Notes under the pieces: model-generated
Database searches by the model: none
The model's input: only the letters and a program-made list of their open reading frames with translations
What the model was told of the DNA's origin: nothing
Program-made: the position numbers and the translations under genes
Part shown: positions 52,677-62,189 of the stretch, piece after piece
Layout: each line of letters begins with the position of its first letter
Numbering within the stretch: position 1 is the first letter of the stretch
NCBI RefSeq assembly: GCF_039631295.1
Contig: NZ_JBDIVE010000001.1
Coordinates: 310,001 to 374,000, forward strand
Direction of reading: 5' to 3'
Source: Viridibacterium sediminicola
GTDB taxonomy: Bacteria > Pseudomonadota > Gammaproteobacteria > Burkholderiales > Rhodocyclaceae
DNA: 64,000 bases

Positions 52677-53181
52677 AGCGGATGCGACTTGCCACAGAAA
52701 TCGTAAGCTGCAATAGGCGAAGGGCATTGCACCGAAATCCATCGCCCAGCATGTGAGCCCAGCCCAGCCGGATTGACAGAAAGACCACCGGGAGACCAGA
52801 TACGCAGCGTGCTCGGCATCGGTCAGGATTGGCGGCGCGAAATCCGGTGCAATGCCCTTCGGTTATTGCAACCTACGGACCTTTAAGTGATCAGCTGACG
52901 ATCAGGCTGCAGCGGTCCGACGCATTGCACCCTGGCCGGGTGCTTTGCATCCGCATCACTAGGATAGCGGCCGATTGATCAACTCTGGCGCCTTAGCCGA
53001 AGCGGTCAGTCAGCACAAAGCGAATTAATGACGACTTTCGACCCGGAGCGGTCACTCGGGAAATCGAGAAGCGGGCATTCAGGAGTAGCGCAGATTAGCC
53101 ACAGGCGTAACCCGCGCAGAACAAGTGCGATCCGCCAGTGAAAGAGGTTGTCAGCAAAGGTCAATGACGCGCCCTATAAGG
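52677..53181. other. Gene-free segment with long inverted repeat
   Basis: 505 bp without a supported gene. It holds the inverted repeat at 52703-52734/52845-52876 and the downstream end of the HNH gene. No terminator with a T run is seen for that gene. Confidence 0.6.
52703..52876. repeat. 32-bp imperfect inverted repeats flanking 110 bp
   Basis: Left arm 52703-52734 and right arm 52845-52876 are reverse complements, with 16 bp perfect at the inner ends (GAAGGGCATTGCACCG) and mismatches outward. The spacer has no open frame. It could be a small non-autonomous mobile element or a dispersed extragenic repeat pair. Confidence 0.65.
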
Positions 53182-54003
53182 CTAGGTCGCGACTAGGCTT
53201 GGCGCAGGCCAGCTGACGCCCAACGCCGCAAGCAACGTCCCTCCGGGAATTAGATATCGGAGCGCATCGTACGTTAGGCCAACATGAGGGTTTTTAGGCT
53301 CCAGCAGTTGAATTGCGCGATCAAACTCCCATTGCAGCCGAGGCAAATCCGCTGCAGCAATCGCCGCATCAAGAGCGCGCGACTGAGGAAGAACAACCGT
53401 CTCATAATGGCTCTCTCGGATCTCCCTGAGTTCGCCTCTGTTGAGCCCACAAACCTCGATTGTTTCGTTCCCAAGAAGACTTCCATTTCGAGGTCGCGCC
53501 CACCAATTGCGGACTGCGCCGGCGCGGTCAATGCTTTTGTACACGAACTCTATATGCTCCACGGGATTGAGTGCCGAACTCGGATCAATTAATAGAGGAC
53601 GCTCCTTTCCCGGCGGCAAGCGCTCAGGCATGAGCGATTGGCAGCCAGCATCAAGCGGAAACTTCGTATTCTTATGCGTGCGATTGCAGCTTGGGCATGC
53701 GAACAAAAGGTTATCCCAGTTGAACGCCAACCACCAATATCCATGATTACTAGCGCATCCAGGTCGCCGATCAGCTGCAGCCTTCGGTCTGTAGTGTTCG
53801 ACATCGTTATACCCTTCTGGAATACGAGCCTCGCAATAGCAGCACTTGTAGTGTTGCGCCCTCCAAAGTTCCTTGGCAACAATACGATAGCCATCGACTT
53901 CCTTTGATGTAGGGTCGCGTCCAAGCGCGCGAAGCGCAGTCAACTGAGCGACGCGCACGACCGCTAGTTTCGCTGGCTCAGGACCCCGTTGGACTCTAAT
54001 CAT
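53182..54003 (-). CDS. HNH endonuclease, PtuB/TIGR02646-like
   Basis: A 273-residue nuclease. A zinc-binding pair C54/C57 (CCYC) precedes DVEH (67-70) with the catalytic histidine. Then come NWDNLLFACPSCNRTHKNTK (95-114), with C103/C106 as the second zinc pair, the mid-motif asparagine and H110. The layout matches PtuB, the Septu effector that cuts nucleic acid when released by its ATPase partner PtuA. Its ATG overlaps the stop of the giant ATPase gene (ATGA), so they are made together. GC is lower than in flanking core genes. Confidence 0.88.
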   Translation of the reverse strand: MIRVQRGPEPAKLAVVRVAQLTALRALGRDPTSKEVDGYRIVAKELWRAQHYKCCYCEARIPEGYNDVEHYRPKAAADRRPGCASNHGYWWLAFNWDNLLFACPSCNRTHKNTKFPLDAGCQSLMPERLPPGKERPLLIDPSSALNPVEHIEFVYKSIDRAGAVRNWWARPRNGSLLGNETIEVCGLNRGELREIRESHYETVVLPQSRALDAAIAAADLPRLQWEFDRAIQLLEPKNPHVGLTYDALRYLIPGGTLLAALGVSWPAPSLVAT

Positions 54004-57000
54004 GTGCCACCACCGGAGCCCTCCCTCTTGCCCTTCCTGCGCGCTGCAGGTCTATTCGGTGGCAACTCATCCTGATATCTCGGGACCACGTCCCATCCTG
54101 GGTCGATCCCGGCAGCTGCCAGTGTTCGCCTGACATCCTCAAGTTCAGCTTCTTCCGCGTCACTTCGCATTGCATATCCCGAAAGATAGCCGAAACGCTG
54201 CAGTAGCCTTCCGAACTGATTTGGAAAAATTTCGGATATGCCAAAATACTTCTGATAGATTTGACCGCCGGTTAGCAGCATTGGAGTATCTATTCCCGCA
54301 GTCGCACTGACCGTCCCGGAACTTCGGTCCAAAATCCATACCTCCTCAGCCTTTGCGCCGACCAACGTCAGTGGGTTGTGCGTCGTCACTACAAAAGACA
54401 TCTTCGGCAGAAGGGCTTTAGTGCGAGAAATTATCTCGATCTGCCAACGAGGGTGAAGGTGAAGATCAATCTCATCGATGAGAACCAATCCGCGCATTTC
54501 AGCTAAGAAGTTCTCGCCTATCTCCAATTCATTCCGTTCAGCTAGCGTGATCCATCGGGCCACCAAATCCAGAAACCATCCGGCGTTAGTCAAGTAGCCA
54601 TCACTCAGGCAACCAAATGGAATTTTGGCACCACCACTCTCAGATACGATTACTCGCTGGTTATATACCTCTATTGATTCCAAATTCATCAGCTTCTTCA
54701 TCGCGCTGATGACATTTTCAAATATCGTCTTACTCTTCGTATTCTTAGTCGTATCACCCTCCAGTGCGATTAGCCATGTCTCGGCTTGGATGAGATCAGC
54801 ACCTTCGTCAAAGAGCGTCGCAATTTCAGGCCCATCATCATCATTCAAGTTGACCTGCCGCGCCGTCCCGCCAAGCGCTGATCCACGGCGACATCCGTAC
54901 GCAAATATCGGGAAAAGGCGCGGCCGATCTTGCTCTGGCAACTGTGTAATACTGATAGATGTGTTCGGTCGAATCAACGTCCGGTGTTCCACCCCATCTC
55001 CGAGGCTTACTACGATCTGGGAACTTAAAACGGACTCTTGGCCCTTCGCCGGAATTCGCTGCCACGATCCGCTAAACGCTCCCTTAGGCCAGATTGAAGG
55101 GTGCTTGACACTTCGCAGCGCTAACGCGAGGCTCCGCAGCAATGTAGTCTTGCCGGACCCATTTGGGCCGATGATTACTATCCATTGGCCCGTACCTTCG
55201 CTTGGCGGGGTTAAGTCGAGAGCGAGTTTTTCAATCCCACCGATGTCTTGAACTTCAAGTCTGCTTATACGTACGGGATTTGTCGGAATGCCGCCTTCCA
55301 ATTTGGCTTGCAAAGGCAGGCTTGGATATGGCAATGGCAGCGCAAGTTTGTCCCAGGTTGTCCGAGAATCAAGGTCGGAAGTACGCTTCTGAAGGGCATC
55401 ACGGATTTCCTTGATTGCGTAATGCGCCTCAGTATGACTCGCACCTAGAGTCGCGTAGATTTCGCTCAGGAGAGAATTAATTCGACTACGAGGTAGGCTG
55501 CTAATTTTCAGAGCGCCGAGTAGATTTGACCATATATTCGGATCGCTCTCGGAAGCAGCCAATACATCTGCGAGCAATTCAGAATCTTGCGACGAAGGAT
55601 GCGATCCCGCAAAGCACCGCAATATCGCAATGTCGCCACGGGCAGCTGGAGTCATCGCGACGGTAACATCCACTTCAGATACGGCCTCGCGGGCTTTTTC
55701 TAGCAGCGCTCCCTCCTGGAAGCGATAGTGGTCGGCATAAATTCCGACAGTGTGCGCAGCAAGCTTCAGTAGTACTGGATGATTTGGAATCAAAAGTAGC
55801 GAACTGAAGATGCCCTCAGCGTCGAGAAGCCACAGATGACTCGATTTCGCGTCGCACAAATCAAGCAAAGACTTCCATTCTTGGGCCGTCATCGCCTTCG
55901 GACGCGGTACCAGTAGCGAGGCGGCGCCAGGAGCAGACTCGACCCAGGATTTAGGATTCAGACCGACGCGATTGGCTTTGATCGGAAGACCGCGCCAGAT
56001 GACCAAGCAAATTTCGGCAAGTCGCTGCCTCAAAGCGGATGACTGACTCTTTAAGTAGAGTTCATTGGCGCGATGAAGCACTTCAACCGGCTGAGCCTTT
56101 TTAGATCGCGGACCAAAGTGACCAATGAGGAACCAACCGGCTACGGCAAAGAGTGGCGGACCAACTGCAATAGATTCCAAAGTCCAGGGCACTGCTTCCT
56201 CAACGACACCGAGAACTGAAACGATGTCCAGGCGGTCTTTCCATTGGCGTTCAGCCTTAGCCCAGTCCTTTTCATCTCCCAGTAGACCACTTCGGATCAT
56301 GTCCGCTTGCTTCAGAAAATCTGCGGGCTCGTCGGCACAACTTATGCACGCAGCAAGTGGCCAGGAGGCTTGCCATTTCAATCGCGTCCAATAGTCCATC
56401 GGACACTTCGCCAGTTCTTCGACTGCTGTTATCAGATTTGCGGCGGTTGGCGTGCAGTCAAATTTTGCTGCGGCAATCCATGCCCGCCACGAATCAGATA
56501 CGGGAATGCCGTAGTCCGGAGGGGTACTATCACTTATCAAAGCGCGACTGTTGGCGATAGGAATGAAGCCAATGCGGTTTCGATGGCGCCAACTCGCATG
56601 GGAGCCGTAGGCTGACGTCAGCCATGAAGTCCAGGTGCTAGGGGTGTTACGGTCGACACGTTGTGGTTGCGCATCGAGAAAGATGTCCGGTCGTACCTCA
56701 TGCGCAATGGACTCCAAGCTTCTGCTGATCCATTCGCCCAGCGGTACATGCGAACGTGCCAAGGCCTCAAACAATGTCTGAGAAGCAGAATCAGGGGACC
56801 AGTATCGACCTCCCAGTTCAATTGCCCACGTTTCGTTTCGGTTCGTCGCATCAACTATGCAGGCCCATGCTGATGCTCGACAGAATGAAGCATCAGGAGT
56901 CGACGAGCCGAGTCCTCGGTCGATTGCCAGGCGGAGGACGGGATACGTATCTTCGTTGGCGGCGCGCACCAATCTGATGTGTTCCTGTCCCGGTGGAAGC

Positions 57001-58871
57001 GCTAAGAGTCCCACAGCCTTTGCCATGAGGGCCCGCGCACGCTTGGGCTGCGAGAGGGCAGCTCCCTCTTCAAGGGTTTCTAGTGCTAGGAGGGACCCTG
57101 CGCGTGAAGCCCGTGACAGTTCATCTGACTTGTCCTCATCAAGACTGCCGCATATCCGATCTGCCAACGTATCGCGCAGTGGCGAGCCTTCACTAAACAG
57201 CCGACTTGAGATAAACAGCGCGACATTTCTAAACATCGGCGCTTTGGATACCTGGTAAAGCCTTGCTTCAATCTCGGAGTCTCGGCCAGCCGTAAGTGCC
57301 CAGGCAGCCATGAACTCTTGAAGTGAACGAATCTCAAACCCAAACTTCCCCGGCTCCGGTTCAACAAGAAAGACCAGTCTATTCTCGGCGGCAGATGCTA
57401 TCTCGTGGACTAGCTCGTTGCGCTGTTCTTTTGCTACCTCGTCTTCGGCTAGTACCTCAGATATCACCTCTTCAAGTCTCGCCTTTGTCATTCGTGCAGC
57501 GGCGCCGCCATCTCGCTCGGCCTCAACTTGAAGAAGTAGCGCAACTCGTGCATGAATGCGTTCAATGTGTGAACGATGTTCAGCCAGAAGTGCGGATGCG
57601 TAAGTGCCTCGTTCAATCTCGCGGTCGAACGTGTAGGCGAAGTACCTAGAGAAGAGATTCCACCGTTCCCTTGGGGCCCTTCCAAGTTGCTGCACTAGGG
57701 CAGTGAGAATGGTGACCTGCAGGGGTGTGGTGAGAAGTCTCTCTGTTGCTGGCTCAGCCGCTGCCTCATGAATCTGGCGAAGTGCTTTGGCCTGTTGGTC
57801 TGCACCGGAGATCTTTGCTTGTATGAGCTTCTTTGCATATTCAAGGGCTTCATCACGCGTCAATGGTGCCAAGAAAACCTTCTGAAACTTCACGCCCACC
57901 TGCGATAGCTCGTCGGCATAACCCTGAGGTCTAGTTGTGGCTAGGATTTGTGAAGAGGCGGACCTTTCGGAGAGTGCAGTCAGGAGCTCGCGCGCAGCCA
58001 CAACAATTCGCATGCGATCCTGTGTAGCTCCGACTTCATCAAACCCGTCAAGGACGAGTAGTGAAGGCAGCACGCAGACAAGGCTAAACAGCTTCGCTGC
58101 GTCAAGTCCTACTTCTCTTGCACTTGGTAGATCTGCCAGAAATTGCAGAAGGCTTGGGGTGTGGCCAGGCATCTTGGTTAGCGTCGAACTGGCCGCCCAT
58201 GCAGCGAAGTCGGGCAAAGTGACTTGCAAGGGGAGTAGTGGGCCGTTTGGCAGCCCGAGCTTGTTCGCGTCTTTCTTGCTCTTTGATTCCTTGACAGAGG
58301 GAATGAACGAGTTGACTAGTTCCCGCTGTACCGTCGTAAGCTCGTTTGCAGCCGGATGAATTAGCGCAGCTCTATGGAGCTGGCAAGCAAGCTGCCCAAG
58401 AGTTGATTTCCCTTGGCCTGGTCCTCCTATAAGTAGTGTCGCCCCCCAGCGAGACCGTAGATGTTCGTGTTCAATGGCGCTATCAAATAGCTCAGCGTTT
58501 TTCTCCTCATCCTCTTCCTTTTCCTTCTTTGCGTGCGACGCGGCGCCCAAATCGGACCGCGCCTTGAAGGTGTTTCGGAGATCCAGTGGGCCCGCGGCGA
58601 GCATGCTAGACAGGAAGAGAGTTCTATCCTCTCTTTGCATCGAGGCACTTGCGTTGGATGCAATAGGCAGGTCCACGAAGACTTGACGCAGCGGAACCTG
58701 AGTGTTTGTATGACCGCCCTGTCCAAGCTTTGCATACTCTTGGGCGACGAGCTGGTCCGCAAGCCAAATTCGAATCGCGCGAAGGTCGTCTGCCGAGATT
58801 TCTGCCTTGGCCGCCGCTTTAGCTAAAACGTCGGAACCAGTTGGAGGCGTGCTTCTTGTTTTCGTGCTCAT
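54000..58871 (-). CDS. Giant NACHT NTPase fused to PtuA/COG3950-like ABC-type ATPase
   Basis: A 1623-residue protein. The N-terminal NACHT/STAND module has Walker A GGPGQGKST (149-157), Walker B LLVLDGFDEV (271-280), sensor TTRP (312-315) and the distal FEIRSLQEFMAAWAL (512-526) typical of NLR-type NACHT proteins. A helical-looking middle (about 530-1190) has no known motif. The C-terminal ATPase has Walker A GPNGSGKT (1235-1242), signature LSDGYLTNAGW (1422-1432), Walker B GLVLIDEIDLHLHP (1461-1474) and H1498 (VVTTHNP), and is COG3950/PtuA-like. Both ATPases look intact. It is coupled to an HNH nuclease. Inferred role: phage sensing and effector control. The frame is unbroken and AGGA precedes the ATG. 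Confidence 0.88.
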   Translation of the reverse strand: MSTKTRSTPPTGSDVLAKAAAKAEISADDLRAIRIWLADQLVAQEYAKLGQGGHTNTQVPLRQVFVDLPIASNASASMQREDRTLFLSSMLAAGPLDLRNTFKARSDLGAASHAKKEKEEDEEKNAELFDSAIEHEHLRSRWGATLLIGGPGQGKSTLGQLACQLHRAALIHPAANELTTVQRELVNSFIPSVKESKSKKDANKLGLPNGPLLPLQVTLPDFAAWAASSTLTKMPGHTPSLLQFLADLPSAREVGLDAAKLFSLVCVLPSLLVLDGFDEVGATQDRMRIVVAARELLTALSERSASSQILATTRPQGYADELSQVGVKFQKVFLAPLTRDEALEYAKKLIQAKISGADQQAKALRQIHEAAAEPATERLLTTPLQVTILTALVQQLGRAPRERWNLFSRYFAYTFDREIERGTYASALLAEHRSHIERIHARVALLLQVEAERDGGAAARMTKARLEEVISEVLAEDEVAKEQRNELVHEIASAAENRLVFLVEPEPGKFGFEIRSLQEFMAAWALTAGRDSEIEARLYQVSKAPMFRNVALFISSRLFSEGSPLRDTLADRICGSLDEDKSDELSRASRAGSLLALETLEEGAALSQPKRARALMAKAVGLLALPPGQEHIRLVRAANEDTYPVLRLAIDRGLGSSTPDASFCRASAWACIVDATNRNETWAIELGGRYWSPDSASQTLFEALARSHVPLGEWISRSLESIAHEVRPDIFLDAQPQRVDRNTPSTWTSWLTSAYGSHASWRHRNRIGFIPIANSRALISDSTPPDYGIPVSDSWRAWIAAAKFDCTPTAANLITAVEELAKCPMDYWTRLKWQASWPLAACISCADEPADFLKQADMIRSGLLGDEKDWAKAERQWKDRLDIVSVLGVVEEAVPWTLESIAVGPPLFAVAGWFLIGHFGPRSKKAQPVEVLHRANELYLKSQSSALRQRLAEICLVIWRGLPIKANRVGLNPKSWVESAPGAASLLVPRPKAMTAQEWKSLLDLCDAKSSHLWLLDAEGIFSSLLLIPNHPVLLKLAAHTVGIYADHYRFQEGALLEKAREAVSEVDVTVAMTPAARGDIAILRCFAGSHPSSQDSELLADVLAASESDPNIWSNLLGALKISSLPRSRINSLLSEIYATLGASHTEAHYAIKEIRDALQKRTSDLDSRTTWDKLALPLPYPSLPLQAKLEGGIPTNPVRISRLEVQDIGGIEKLALDLTPPSEGTGQWIVIIGPNGSGKTTLLRSLALALRSVKHPSIWPKGAFSGSWQRIPAKGQESVLSSQIVVSLGDGVEHRTLIRPNTSISITQLPEQDRPRLFPIFAYGCRRGSALGGTARQVNLNDDDGPEIATLFDEGADLIQAETWLIALEGDTTKNTKSKTIFENVISAMKKLMNLESIEVYNQRVIVSESGGAKIPFGCLSDGYLTNAGWFLDLVARWITLAERNELEIGENFLAEMRGLVLIDEIDLHLHPRWQIEIISRTKALLPKMSFVVTTHNPLTLVGAKAEEVWILDRSSGTVSATAGIDTPMLLTGGQIYQKYFGISEIFPNQFGRLLQRFGYLSGYAMRSDAEEAELEDVRRTLAAAGIDPGWDVVPRYQDELPPNRPAARRKGKREGSGGGT

Positions 58872-59563
58872 CTATTGGGTCCTAAGGATAGGAATTTCAA
58901 CCGCATGGCGCCAAGTATAGTGTCTCGACCCCGCTCGTAGGTCTCATGAAACCCCCTTGAATCGCCACCGGCCCGCTAAGTCCGCCACGAAATGGGCTAC
59001 TCGATCGCGTAATTTCCGATACGTCGCACACTTCGAGCGCAAGACTAACCGGCAGCATGTATGAATCGCCGCTTCGCCCTATCACCTCGAGCGATCACCA
59101 ACCAACACGCTGATCGACATTACAGTCCGATGCGGATTGCGCGACACCGCGTACGGCGTACTCTGAACAATCCGGCGCAATTCGCTTCGCTCATTGTTCC
59201 CTGCGGCGCCCTACGAATGCCCGCTTCCGGTTCGTACCAACGACGGTCTGCTCATGGCCGGCACCAGCCATTCTAGCCCCCTGGCATCAACATCAACCAA
59301 GGCGAAACAACACAAAATTAATTCCTAAGCTGCATAACGGCTCAACGCGAAAGGCAACCGCAATGGCCGCGTGGGACAAAATGTCGCGGGTCGGCCAACA
59401 CTCCCCAACCGTAAAACCCGCCGTTGAAGTAAAGCGCGGTTCTAAGACTCGCGGATTGCGCTTCCGCAAAAGGGCTGTCAGGATCAGCGCCTGTCTCGCC
59501 CCACTCCGAATCGCCAAAGCGACGCTCGCTGCGGCCCCAAGATTGCCTCACAGCCCTCCCGCC
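58872..59563. other. Gene-free boundary region at the island end
   Basis: 692 bp with no supported gene. Short open frames (for example 59061-59276 and an extension of the next gene from 59363) have no recognisable protein character. It should contain the promoter of the NACHT-HNH operon, which I cannot place. No tRNA or integrase scar is visible. Confidence 0.6.
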
Positions 59564-60382
59564 ATGCATCCCTTCACCGCATCGCTCGATCTGCGCAAAC
59601 CCTGGCTCGCCGCCATCTCCGAAGCCGCCGGGGCAGTTCTGGCGCAGGACGACTGGCGCGCGGCCTTGCAGGCGCGGTGTGCGGCGCTAGGGCTTGTGAA
59701 TCATCGTGGTTTGGCGCTCGCCTTTGCCTCACAAGACGAATTGCCCGAAGGCGTGGCGTATGAATCTTTCATCAGTGACACGGGGCGGGTGCCGACGCGT
59801 GACAATCTGCATGATCTCTTCAATGCGCTGGTGTGGTTGAGTTTTCCGCGCACGAAGTGCCAGCTCAATGCCTTGCAGGCGGCGCAGATTGCGCAGGCGG
59901 GTGTGGGGGCGGTGCGCGGGCGGACGCGCGATGCGATTACCTTGTTCGATGAGAACGCGGCGCTGCTGGTGCTGCGCGATGTGCCGGCGGGGCGGGCGCT
60001 GGTGGAGGCGCTGCGGGCGCATGCCTGGCCGCAGTTCTTCGTCGAGGGGCGTGCAGCGCTGGCTGAGCATGCCGAGGTGTGGCTGTTCGGTCATGCCTTG
60101 ATGGAGAAACTTTGCGCGCCCTACAAGGGCATTACCGCGCATGCCTGGGTGCTGATGGCGCCGGAGGAATTCTTTGCCCTCGCGCATGCGGCGCGGCGCG
60201 CCTGGCTGGACCAGCAGCTGGCCGCCGAGTTGGCGCGGCGCACGCCTGCGCAGCTGACGCCAGCCTGCTTTACGCCGCTGCCGGTGCTGGGCTGGCCGGG
60301 CTGGTGGCCGGGGCAGGACGCGGCCTTTTACGCCGATGCGACGGTGTTCCGCCCGCCGCGCGCACGTCGAAATCCTGCCTGA
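59564..60382 (+). CDS. DUF3025 family protein
   Basis: A 272-residue protein with the family blocks YESFISDTGRVPTRDNLHDLFNALVWLSFPRTKCQLNALQAAQI (seen as NLHDLFNALVWLSFP), TLFDENAALLVL and FGHALMEKLCAPYKGITAH. Function unknown. The frame is open from 59363, but ATG 59564 starts at the domain. It marks the return to GC-rich core sequence. Confidence 0.88.
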   Translation: MHPFTASLDLRKPWLAAISEAAGAVLAQDDWRAALQARCAALGLVNHRGLALAFASQDELPEGVAYESFISDTGRVPTRDNLHDLFNALVWLSFPRTKCQLNALQAAQIAQAGVGAVRGRTRDAITLFDENAALLVLRDVPAGRALVEALRAHAWPQFFVEGRAALAEHAEVWLFGHALMEKLCAPYKGITAHAWVLMAPEEFFALAHAARRAWLDQQLAAELARRTPAQLTPACFTPLPVLGWPGWWPGQDAAFYADATVFRPPRARRNPA

Positions 60383-60421
60383 GCTGCGGTCAGCGTGGCC
60401 GTTCGCTGCGATAATCGCGGC

Positions 60422-61702
60422 ATGACCACGCCCTCCAATGCATCCTTGCTCGCCGCCCTGCGCTCACCACGCCTGGCGATCTGCATCTTCACCGGCTTCT
60501 CTTCAGGGCTGCCGCTGTACCTGATCCTGCAGCTCTTGCCGGCCTGGCTGAAGACCGAGGGGCTGAGCCTGAAGGCGATTGGCGCGTTTGCGCTGATCCA
60601 GTTCCCTTACACCTGGAAATTCCTCTGGTCGCCCTTCATCGACCGCTTTGCCCTGCCCTGGCTGGGGCGGCGGCGTGGCTGGATGGCGCTGTGCCATGTC
60701 TGCCTGCTGGCGGTGATCGCCTGGCTGGGCACGCTGTCGCCGAAGAATGATCTGGGCCTGGTGGTGGCGCTGACGGTGCTGATGGCCTTTTTGTCGGCGA
60801 GCCTGGATATCGTGCTCGATGCCTTCCGCCGTGAATTGCTCAGCGATGCCGAGCTGGGCCTGGGCAGCGCAATTCACGTCAATGCCTACAAGCTCGCCGG
60901 CCTGGTGCCGGGCTCGCTGGCACTGATTCTGGCCGATCATCTGGCCTGGTCGCAGGTGTTTGTGGTGACCGCGCTGTTCATGCTGCCGGGGCTGATCATG
61001 ACCCTGGTGGTGCGCGAGCCGGGCACGGCGATCCGCGCACCGCGCACGCTGCGCGAGGCGGTGGTCGAGCCCTTCCGCGAATTCATCACCCGCAATGGCT
61101 GGCGCGAGGCAGTGTGGGTGCTGGCCTTCATCCTCTGCTACAAGATCGGCGATTACCTGTGCACGGCGCTGGCCTCGCCCTTCTATCTGGAAATGGGTTT
61201 CTCCAAGACCGAGATCGGTCTGGTGGCGAAGAACGCCGGCCTGTGGCCCAACGTCATCGGCGGCTTGCTTGGCGGGCTGTGGATGATGCGTACCGGCATC
61301 AATCGCGCGCTGTGGCTGTTTGGCGCGATCCAGATGCTGTCCATCCTCGGCTTTGCCTGGCTGGCCTGGCTCGGCCCGGGCGAGACCGACAGCACGCGGC
61401 TCGCCGTGCTGGCCTTCGTGATCGGCTTTGAAGCGCTGGGCGTGGGCCTCGGCACCGCCGCCTCGGTCGCCTTCATCGCGCGCAGCACGCATCCGGCATA
61501 CGCCGCCACGCAGCTGGCGCTGTGCACCAGCCTGATGGCGGTGCCGCGCACCCTGCTCGGCGCCAGCGTGGGCTGGCTGGTGGACTGGCTGGGCTGGTTC
61601 GACTTTTTCCTGCTCTGCTTCGCCCTCGCCTTTCCGGGCATGCTGCTCCTTTTACGCGTCGCCCCCTGGGGGGATGACCCCAAGTCGGAATTCAGCTCAT
61701 GA
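60422..61702 (+). CDS. ampG: AmpG-type muropeptide transporter (MFS)
   Basis: A 426-residue major-facilitator permease with 12-14 helices and AmpG blocks: FSSGLPLYLILQLLPAWLK, FPYTWKFLWSPFIDRF, SLDIVLDAFRRELL. AmpG imports GlcNAc-anhydro-muropeptides for wall recycling. It overlaps ridA by ATGA. Start at ATG 60422 rather than 60395. Confidence 0.93.
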   Translation: MTTPSNASLLAALRSPRLAICIFTGFSSGLPLYLILQLLPAWLKTEGLSLKAIGAFALIQFPYTWKFLWSPFIDRFALPWLGRRRGWMALCHVCLLAVIAWLGTLSPKNDLGLVVALTVLMAFLSASLDIVLDAFRRELLSDAELGLGSAIHVNAYKLAGLVPGSLALILADHLAWSQVFVVTALFMLPGLIMTLVVREPGTAIRAPRTLREAVVEPFREFITRNGWREAVWVLAFILCYKIGDYLCTALASPFYLEMGFSKTEIGLVAKNAGLWPNVIGGLLGGLWMMRTGINRALWLFGAIQMLSILGFAWLAWLGPGETDSTRLAVLAFVIGFEALGVGLGTAASVAFIARSTHPAYAATQLALCTSLMAVPRTLLGASVGWLVDWLGWFDFFLLCFALAFPGMLLLLRVAPWGDDPKSEFSS

Positions 61703-62178
61703 GCAATACTTCGCGCGACGCCCTCTTTGAAAAAACTGCAGCTGCGCTGGGTTACAGCTTCGATGGCGAGCTGCTGGTCGGTGGCAAGTACGTGCCGCTG
61801 CTCGCGCATGGCAAGGAGCTCTACATCAGCGGCCAGATTCCGCGCGTGGGCAACACCATCGTCGTGACCGGCAGCGTCGGCGCCAACATCGATCTGGCGC
61901 AGGGCCAGCTGGCTGCGAAGATCTGCGTGATGCGCGCGCTGGCGCTGCTGCGTCGCCAGCTCGGCAGCCTTGACCAGGTCGCGAAGATTTTGCGCATCAC
62001 GGTCTTCGTGCATAGCGCGGCCGACTTCACGCAGCAAAGCGAAGTGGCCGATGGCGCCTCCGAAATACTGCACGCGATTTTTGCCGAAGCGGGTGTGCAC
62101 ACGCGCACCTCGGTCGGCGTAAGCCAGCTCCCCAAGAACGCGGCGGTCGAGCTCGACATGATCGCCGTCTCACTCTGA
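61699..62178 (+). CDS. RidA family protein (YjgF-like)
   Basis: A 159-residue protein of the RidA superfamily (YISGQIPRVGNTIVVTGSVGANID, AKICVMRALALLRRQLGSLDQV, RTSVGVSQLPKNAAVELDMIAV). It carries an N-terminal extension and resembles the longer YjgF branch. RidA proteins hydrolyse reactive enamine/imine intermediates; the conserved arginine is at RTSVGV. It is coupled to ampG. Confidence 0.9.
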   Translation: MSNTSRDALFEKTAAALGYSFDGELLVGGKYVPLLAHGKELYISGQIPRVGNTIVVTGSVGANIDLAQGQLAAKICVMRALALLRRQLGSLDQVAKILRITVFVHSAADFTQQSEVADGASEILHAIFAEAGVHTRTSVGVSQLPKNAAVELDMIAVSL

Positions 62179-62189
62179 ACCAGAACACC

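Noticed and set aside
52677..53181. Possible retron msr/msd RNA beside the PtuB-like gene (retron-Septu)
   Set aside because: Retron-Septu needs a reverse transcriptase. None is encoded nearby, and the inverted repeat does not show the a1/a2 layout around a structured RNA.
53284..53907. Short plus-strand frames opposite the HNH gene
   Set aside because: They overlap a frame with complete HNH and zinc motifs and have no protein signature.
59061..59276. 71-codon open frame in the island boundary
   Set aside because: No ribosome binding site, Arg/Ser/Pro-rich composition typical of chance frames, no recognisable motif.
59363..59563. 67-codon N-terminal extension of the DUF3025 protein
   Set aside because: The sequence is basic and unlike a domain; the family begins at ATG 59564.
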